The position numbers and the translations under genes were made by a program. A model generated the notes under the pieces. That model did no database searches. It saw nothing but the letters and a program-made list of their open reading frames with translations, and was not told the DNA's origin. Shown here piece by piece: positions 57,001-64,000 of a stretch of 64,000 nt of DNA (position 1 is its first letter; each line of letters begins with the position of its first letter). This stretch comes from Toxoplasma gondii ME49 (taxonomy: Eukaryota > Apicomplexa > Conoidasida > Eucoccidiorida > Sarcocystidae). The stretch is from contig NC_031478.1 of NCBI RefSeq assembly GCF_000006565.2, forward strand, positions 3,491,127 through 3,555,126. The letters are read 5' to 3'.

Positions 57001-57764
57001 TTCGAATGCTTCAGTGACGCTCAGCTGTAGGTGCAGCGAGCAGCTGTAAACCCGGAGATAGAAAGGGGTAATCCGAACAAAAACTACTGAGGTTAAAGTT
57101 GCAAGGACGAATTGAGAGTTGCTTCAGTGCCCCAGACAGAACGTGGAATGAAAAGGCGCGTTGCAGGATGTGCCCACACCGACAGCCTTGGCTCTTAGCA
57201 TGCTTGTCTTTGGTCTATTATCCCATCATGTGACATGTTTAATTGAGCCTGCATCAAAGGGTGTGTTACATATTTCAAGGGGATGGGTTGCTTAACAATG
57301 ACCGTTCTTCAAGCGTAAAACTGGCAGTTAGAGATGACATGTCGATTTCACGGAAAAGTCAATGCAAAGGTAGCGGAAAGGTGGGAAGGAAGCTGTGGCG
57401 GCAGGTGCGATCTGTAATGTGACCGTTCAGCGTAACGCTGTTGTGGCAGAAGGCTCTGGTGAAGAGGCAGTGTTCGGTCTGTGTAGGAAAGTTTCAAAAC
57501 AATTGACCAGATATACACACGGTAATTCTCCGAATATCCTTTTTCAGCAGATCGGAGAGACTGAAAGAGTTCCTCTTTCACGAAAAACAGGCAAGGTATT
57601 CGCCCAGTTACCTTTTCGTGGGTATGTAGAGATATACGTATGGCAATATGATTATATATATGGATACAAAGATATCTTTGCTACGCATTATGCCTACACT
57701 TGTGCGCATACGCAAAAGATCGTTTACATATCCTTGTCGTTGCTTCATCTCAGGTGAAACGCAT
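54077..57764. other. Spacer between ATP-citrate lyase and the FAS1 gene
   Basis: It includes the ATP-citrate lyase promoter side and the 3' flank of the FAS1 gene. The candidate + strand exons at 54627-56506 are described separately. The rest (54077-54600 and 56510-57760) shows no supportable gene. Confidence 0.4.
54627..56506 (+). CDS. Candidate + strand gene, unresolved
   Basis: Not recognised. A frame open from 54627 to a CAAAG/GTGAGG donor at 54925 reads a globular-looking stretch (SQTFDWHDKTTPYVHVLFQQ, then FLSRCFVFDPQ), with no ATG in frame. After a GACCAGACAG acceptor, a second segment begins at 55996. There, two frames are open: one gives 55 codons (LLHPWIVDALRMVLSRAGKR, then ANIPEVEHVIGLCF) and stops at 56163; the other, which is the one in phase with the first segment, stays open to 56506. 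The first is more protein-like and the second fits the splice phase, so an intermediate exon or a wrong donor is possible. The start is not found. Confidence 0.3.
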
Positions 57765-60700
57765 TTACAGGCGGTAGTGATCTCCAGGGAGACCTAGAAT
57801 ACTCGTGAGGTCGCCAAGAGGGCCAGATCCTGCCTGACCTCCGTTTGCTTCTTGTTGGTGCCGGGTATGTGCCGTTCTGTCTGATCTAACTCCTCCTTGG
57901 GAGGCAGAAGCGTTCTCCCTTCCTGCTGCGTGTTTGTCTTTGTTTTTCGCGTCCGTTGGTCTACCCCAAAAGTGTGTAAGGAGTTCCTCCTCCGGTAGCA
58001 AGCCATCAGTGAGACCGAGTGCCGCAATGGAGGTGGATACCACGTGGGGATCGAAACCTTTGGTTTCCGACTCTTTGAGGAGGGTTTCAGGTTCTTGTTC
58101 GGCTGCAGACTTCTCCTGCAATGCGGAGTGTGTCTCTCGGGTTTTCTCTTCGCGGTGTTCATGGCCGTACTCTTCTCTAATTCCCTGTATAGTTCCAGAT
58201 TCCCTTTTCTCGTCTGTCGACATGTGTGTCGCTTCTCTCTCTCCGTTGCCTGTCTCTGCTGCATTGACAGTCCCGACTAAAAGAGCCTCGAAAGGATGAG
58301 GTGGGATAGTGAACTTCGTCCCATCGTTTTCAGGTGAAAAGGGGACTCCGAAATGTGACGGTCGAGGCCCTGAGAAGGATGGGTGGTACAAAATGTACGA
58401 TGAGGCAAATCAGTCCATCCTCACAATGAACGTGCTTCGGCAGAGAAGAGACGAATCGAACAGAAGACGTAGACGCCGACAGAGGAGTCATGAAATGTCC
58501 GATTATTGAAAAATCATGAAAAATCCTTCTGTGCTCCACTGGCATTGTAAGCACCCATTTTTGATAGGGAGGAAATAACTGCAGCGGTATTGTTTCAACA
58601 CGAAATCGCGGAAGGTGAAATGAAGAAAGTCATAGCACTGACGAAAGACCCCTCTCGCTTGAGAGCAAGGGAGAAAAAAGACACACAACAGAAATAGGTG
58701 GTCCCGAAACAATTACCTTTTGGCGGGTAGGGGAAACGTTGACGACAGTCCGCACAGTATGAGCATATACAGGATACACTCACGTTAACTTGCGCATATA
58801 CGTGCACATGTACATAAATATCCGTGCAGATATGGACATGCCTCTGCATGCGGGGAACACGACCTGTCTTCTTGCAATCAAGGAATATTCGTGACACACT
58901 CTCAAGTGATAGCGCGTTCTTTGTTTTTGTCGTTCAGCGAAGCACAGGGGGGGACAACTCAAGAGGAACAGAGACTGTAGCTGTGTCACGCACCAGTCTG
59001 GCTGATTTGAATGCTGTTTGGAGGATATTCTGGAAACGTTTCCTCGTCGATGGCCAGGGCAGCAATGGACGATTGAGACCGTGCGACAGGAGGAACTGGG
59101 GTGGACCTCATTGTCGGAAGACCGAGGGCGGTGATGGAGGAAGCTGGAGAAAGCAGAACACGGACAACAAGTCTTTGCATGGTCATACATGAAATTAACC
59201 TCTTACTCGGGTATGCAAATGTTCAGGTTTGTGAGGTCGTATGACAGCAGAGATGGTTGCACGATGTCTTGTTCCGCCTACACAAAATCATAACACCGAG
59301 ATATAAAGTCGCAGCCACCGATCGGGTCGGTCGCTCCGTCGCATCATGTAAACCCGATCTTGTAGACACACTTGTAAAAGAGCGCAGATAACTGCGCCGC
59401 AGCAAAACTTCCCTTGCTTCGAAAGGGGGAAGTTTGGAAAGTCTCGAGCATTCATCACGAATTACCACTTTCCTTGCCACGTTGTTGCCTATAACCAAGC
59501 ACTCCAGTCAACAGCTTTCACAAGCTGCACATTCACGCCATACATATATACGTAAGATTGCATGTATATCACATCCAGTCTCTTCGCGTTGGTACATCCT
59601 GCATCCTCTCTTGTTAGGATAGACGCATCTCACCCCTGAATCGGATAGCATTAGAGAATTTTGACTTACGATTGACTATTCCGTGGGTGGCCTGTTCAGT
59701 AACTGCGGCTGTATTTCCGGAGTCTCCGATGACTCGGGGACCGAGATATGAGTCCTGGTTCCACCGTGCATGTTGTTGATTGATACTCTGCAAAAAGTCT
59801 GGTGCCTGAGATCCATTCCCAACGGGAATTTTGCTCTCCTGTCCGACAGGGGTTAGACCCGCAGACGATGTCTCTGCCGCTCCCAGTTCTGCATTTACCC
59901 TCTGATGGCGTTGTTGCCTGTTTCCATGACCTGTGGAACCACGAGTGTTTTCGCTTCCTTCTTCCTCCCGTCCTCCTCGATTCTTTGCAGCGGGGCGAGT
60001 GGTAGATCGGTTGTTGGCGTTGTTCGATCCACGTGCTCTATGTTCTCGTTGCTCCTGCTGTCTTACTTCAGGATTCTGGCGCTGATCCACGGGTGCGGCC
60101 TCAACCGACCTGAAGACGAAAAGGGAAAGAGTATGGAAAGGCTGCAGGAGACGCACAGACCAACGACGACTTTCAGTCCAGTAGTGGACTGTATACGCAG
60201 ATGCATGGAACTGTGCAAAGCACTTTGCCGGGAAGCAGTCTGAGACGTTAGTGGTCGAAAATGATTTTGGATGAACTCCGTAGCTCCGTGGCGCGGTGTG
60301 TGTTTCGTCGGAAACTCTCTGTCCTTCACAGAAGCACGGTCTAGATTACTTTCAACTCTGGCTTGTACTACCAATTTAAACCGAGCAAAACAGGGGACGG
60401 CATTTACTACTGCTGGTCATACACTGTCATAAACGTAGTTACCGTGAGAGGGGTAACTGTACAGGCATTTGCGCATTTTGTCCTTCTGTGGAAACAGACA
60501 TGGGCCGATCTAAATCCGCGAATGTGTTCTCGGTTGGTGCGGAGAATAACTGTTGCTAAAACAAGTGGTCCTCAAAGCCCGTGGATTCCCTTTCTCAATG
60601 GACTGGGTCCTTGTTTGCACTGTGCATCCCTGTCACCGTTATGCCATTCCGAAAAAAGGATGGCAGTAGCCACCTCCTACCTGAGGTCCATGTCAGGAGG

Positions 60701-62393
60701 AATAATGACGCGGTCAATTTTGTAGGAGGCGCCATTGAAATTTTCGATTCGCGGAGGGTCGCTGACGATTGTGCTAATATCATTCACCAGGTACAGTGAG
60801 GAAGGACCCTGGGCAGCAGACTGCCCGCGCAAATTAGAGAGCTGTCCGCGCCGTTTGTGTGTGACCTTGATCGTGCTTCCTTCCCACGTGCTGAAAGACT
60901 TAGACGTATCCAGGGGAATCTCTTCGACATTGATGATGTCCTTGAGTTCACAACAGGTAGCACACGAGAAACGCGTACTTACTGGAGTGAAAGTTGTTCG
61001 CTCGTCCCTCGAACGCAGGCATGTTCTCGGCATCACATACATGCTAACTGCTTGCCGTTGTTCGCGAAGGTAATTAGGATTTCTCCAGGTTAATACAGAT
61101 AGCATGTGCTGTACACGGCTCATTTCTCCCTTTTTCTTCTCCTAGGTACCAACTGCTGTTCTCTCCCTTTTTCTTCTCCTAGGTACCAACTGCTGTTCTC
61201 TTCACCCTATGATTTCTCCTCCCTCCCAAACGTCGAGCAGAGGGAAGAAAACAGCGCTCCTCACCAGAGTAAATATTGTTTTTCATCACAGTACACCGTG
61301 AAAAACAATTCATCAGCTGCATTATCGGAGCTGCATCGTCACTCAACTGAATTTGTTCCGCTAGTCGAAGCAAAAGCATTATTAGACTAGGGCGGTTGCT
61401 TCTTTGCCTTGTTACGGTACGTTAAAAAATTCAGCATGTAACCTCTTTGATAATGATCCATAATGGTACAACTGTTGTGAACTATGCCAGCGATCACTTG
61501 TGCCTGTGGCTCTGTCGGCTACACACGCGCTTTTACGGGCAACTCCGGTGATATGTTCTTCCAAGTACCGTAACGTTTTGCCTTCAAACGACTGGATTTG
61601 TTTCCATATCCTGTAGTTCACAACGAGGAGAACATACCATGCCGACTCCTCTGTCATCGGTAGAATGAAAAAATGCTAATGCTTTGCAAGAAACGGGTAC
61701 TCAGCGAAATCGGCAGCCACTTGAGTGCTCGGCCTCCAGCATTGAACCTCCAGCGATTCAATCATAAAAAGGTATTGCGCAGTTATGTCAGGAAAATGAT
61801 GGAAACAGGCTCACCTGAGGAACAATGTGGTACTGGAGAAGTCTCCATTTCACTTCCCATGGCAGTTGGTGCAGATCAAGGGGCAAGAGGGCCTTGATTG
61901 CAGAGTTGGTGGGCATGAACATTGTCATATCACGAGTTTGCTCGAGATAGAATGTTGCTCCGCAATCTTGCATGAGCTTGTTCAGCTCGGAAAGGTCCTA
62001 ACCGTCATGCAGACAGCACACATTCACACACCGTTGCTGAGATAATTACAGGCAGGCTTTTGGTCCCTCACTTGATTTCGGTGACTACACAAGCCATGGT
62101 GGACTCACAGGGTCCATTGCCGCATGGTCTTGAACGCTGGCGAGATGGTTGATCGACGGATTCCCGGTAGATCCACCCATTGTGGTTCCCATGACTCCAC
62201 TGTTGAATGTCACTGCTGCCGACTGCTGAGATGCTTCACCCCGATGCGTCTGTTGCACAGGTGGCTGAGTCGGCGCAGCTCTACCGCAGTGGACTCCCCG
62301 ATAAGCCGAAAGAAGCAAAACGGCGACAAACAATATTGTCGACGATGACGCTGTCGTCGACAGAAGACGACGCGATGCGTTGAAGTGCGTCAT
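57765..62393 (-). CDS. Secreted fasciclin (FAS1) domain protein
   Basis: Fasciclin domains are extracellular adhesion/scaffold modules. Six exons join in phase: 62393-62109, 61997-61815, 60940-60681, 60109-59670, 59143-58994 and 58369-57765, giving 640 aa. The N-terminus is a signal peptide (ILFVAVLLLSAYRGVHC) followed by a Pro/Gln/Thr-rich stretch. Residues about 96-240 form one FAS1 domain: DLSELNKLMQDCGATFYLEQ, the H1 box DMTMFMPTNSAIKALL, WRLLQYHIVPQ, then STWEGSTIKVTHKRR and the H2-like end NGASYKIDRVIIPPDMDL. The rest is low-complexity: Gln/Asn/Arg-rich, then Ser/Glu/Gly-rich, with a short repeated motif SSITALGLPTM and STSIAALGLTD. No transmembrane or GPI-type C-terminus is seen (it ends LGLPGDHYRL), so it is probably soluble. 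The third exon uses an AAG acceptor, slightly unusual but phase-consistent. Localisation is not determinable from sequence. Confidence 0.82.
61126..61199. repeat. Perfect 37-bp tandem duplication
   Basis: Two identical adjacent 37-bp copies (61126-61162 and 61163-61199), each containing a pyrimidine tract followed by TCCTAGGTACC. It lies in the second intron of the FAS1 gene. Confidence 0.95.
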
Positions 62394-64000
62394 TTTGGCA
62401 GGAAAAAACACGACTGAAGCAGACCTGAAAAACGGTGTAGAAGGACGTCACCCGGGTTACACACAAATAATCACGGGGAATACGGGGCTTCAAGACGCAA
62501 GACGTAAACCTCTTCAGACCTGTCAGGAGCTTAACATGACTCAATCGGGCAAAACCCGTCTTATATGGATGTGGACGGCGACCCTAGAAACCTGAGCACA
62601 GAAATAGAAAGATGTTTCAAGATTACAGGTCCACTATGATCTCCAGCTCCGGTGAGTAGTAGTCATGTGCTGCGAAACCGTACTTTGAATTGCAAAGGGT
62701 CTTAGTTTCTTTTTGTTTCTGCCTACCGGACAAACTCAGTAAGATGCGAGAAATTTCTTTGTGTGGTTCCCGTGGCCCCAAAAGGTGTTTCAGCCTGAAA
62801 GGAAGAATTCTAGTCACCGACCTAGTATGGCTCAGTCAGTTTATTCGAAAACATGATTAGTATTCGATAGGATACCCTGCGTTGTCTCGAGGCGTGCCCA
62901 CCAATGCTGTACTGCATGGGCGCCTGGCATTACAACCGAAAATAGTGAATATCGTGTTCTGTAGGAAGGCAGCTGCGGTCAAGTTAAACTGACACTGGTT
63001 GCCTATCACAGGAGAGCTCGATACGCTGGCGCAGAACTTTCGAGTGATGTCACTCAGAACCACGGATACGACTATCAGAAATTCATCAAGAAATAACCCT
63101 CACCTGACGCTTATCACAACAGACTGTAGTGTCTGCCGATGTTCTCACACAGAAGGAGACGAACTGACATGAAAGAATAACTTTCGACCAAGAGAGACAC
63201 GAGAAATGTCCATATCAAAAAGGACATGTGTTCGCTTTCTTCTTCAGCATTTTTGAGTAGGAAGTTACTGCGCCTAGTGTTCGCAGTGCTGCCTTGCGTT
63301 TGCAATCTGTTAGGGGCGGGGCCTGCTGTGCCATGCCAAAAAAGGGCGGGTCGTCCCGAATTCTTCACAAAGAGGTCGTTGATTGCTGTGCGGAAATTAT
63401 CGTGTAAGAGTTCTCAATGAGAGGTGCGCTTGATGGAAAATCACCACAAGTACACGTCGCTACGACTGGGGAGAGGATTAGACGGCTTGATTCTCACTGT
63501 GTCGGAACCCCTTGAGCGTTTCGAGTGCTCCAAAAAGATACCAAAAGTGATGGACACTTGTGACTGGAATTATGCCCAAGATATTGTTTACGGCTTTCGC
63601 CAGCCAAGGCTACAGCGGCGAGCTAAACTGCTGCTAAACAGACGTCAGACCAACAGGAACCCTGTTTTCGTGTGTTCCGTGCCACCAGCAAAGCCGGGAC
63701 TATCCTTAGAACCGCAACTGTTCCGAGTCTGCCACATGATTTGCCGTCATCTGTAGAGTTGGTGTAGTAGCCTAGGGGGGGTCCTATACCATTTGGCCCT
63801 CCTTTTCCGATAATTCGCTTGCTTTGCGTATGCAATACATTTGATTGCAACTGCAACGCATCTTTCTTGCTCCTGAAAAGTTCACTTGAACTGCTCCTGA
63901 ACTGGGGGAGCGGTGCCTTGTCCTTGACGGCGCGCCCACGAGTGGCAAGGCAGTATCTCTAGTTTATGAATGCTGATGACGTGAGATATACCAGGCGAAA
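62394..64000. other. Right-end region with weak coding signals only
   Basis: It includes the FAS1-gene promoter side. On the - strand a frame ending at 62857 reads NQCQFNLTAAAFLQNTIFTI and is Cys-containing; an ATG at 63221 (MSFLIWTFLVSLLVESYSF) resembles a signal peptide. They could be exons of a small secreted protein, but no phase-consistent join was found. A 110-codon + frame at 63424-63756 has no recognised family. Confidence 0.3.

Noticed and set aside
1..64000. CRISPR arrays, prokaryotic operons, insertion sequences
   Set aside because: No repeat-spacer pattern, transposase or bacterial-type gene organisation was seen; the sequence is eukaryotic and intron-rich.

Overview
The window looks like nuclear DNA of a cyst-forming coccidian apicomplexan, Toxoplasma gondii or a very close relative. 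The reasons are: intron-rich genes with canonical GT-AG junctions; conserved domains separated by long Ser/Pro/Gly/Glu-rich inserts; many (TA)n microsatellites in introns and spacers; frequent GCATGC-type motifs; and complete eukaryotic enzymes (ATP-citrate lyase, a Josephin deubiquitinase, a GID/CTLH E3-ligase subunit). The exact species cannot be fixed from the sequence alone. Gene models below were built by hand from splice signals, reading-phase agreement and remembered family sequences.

Layout, left to right. 1-5,507 (-): a Pro-rich multi-exon protein of unknown function that runs off the left edge. 6,462-16,638 (-): a very large (about 2,600 aa) RMND5/GID2-like subunit of the GID/CTLH ubiquitin ligase. 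16.7-25.6 kb: a long stretch with no gene I can firmly support. 25,671-32,425 (+): a HAD-superfamily hydrolase-like gene in at least nine exons, with an in-frame TAG near its 3' end. 35,010-38,279 (-): a NOP6/RBM34-like RRM protein in six exons, fully resolved. 41,243-42,184 (-): a single-exon acidic protein with a signal peptide. 45,140-47,299 (+): a single-exon Josephin deubiquitinase. 49,787-54,076 (-): ATP-citrate lyase in two exons. 54.6-56.5 kb (+): an unresolved candidate gene. 57,765-62,393 (-): a secreted fasciclin (FAS1) domain protein in six exons. 62.4-64.0 kb: only weak signals.

The genes are functionally mixed, as is normal in this kind of genome: cytosolic acetyl-CoA supply (ATP-citrate lyase), ubiquitin writing and erasing (RMND5-like, Josephin), ribosome biogenesis (RRM protein), a phosphatase-like HAD protein, and two proteins entering the secretory pathway. 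HAD/RRM and Josephin/ATP-citrate lyase are convergent pairs; the acidic secreted gene and the Josephin gene are divergent and share a roughly 3-kb spacer. I saw no CRISPR array, rRNA operon, tRNA or intact mobile element.
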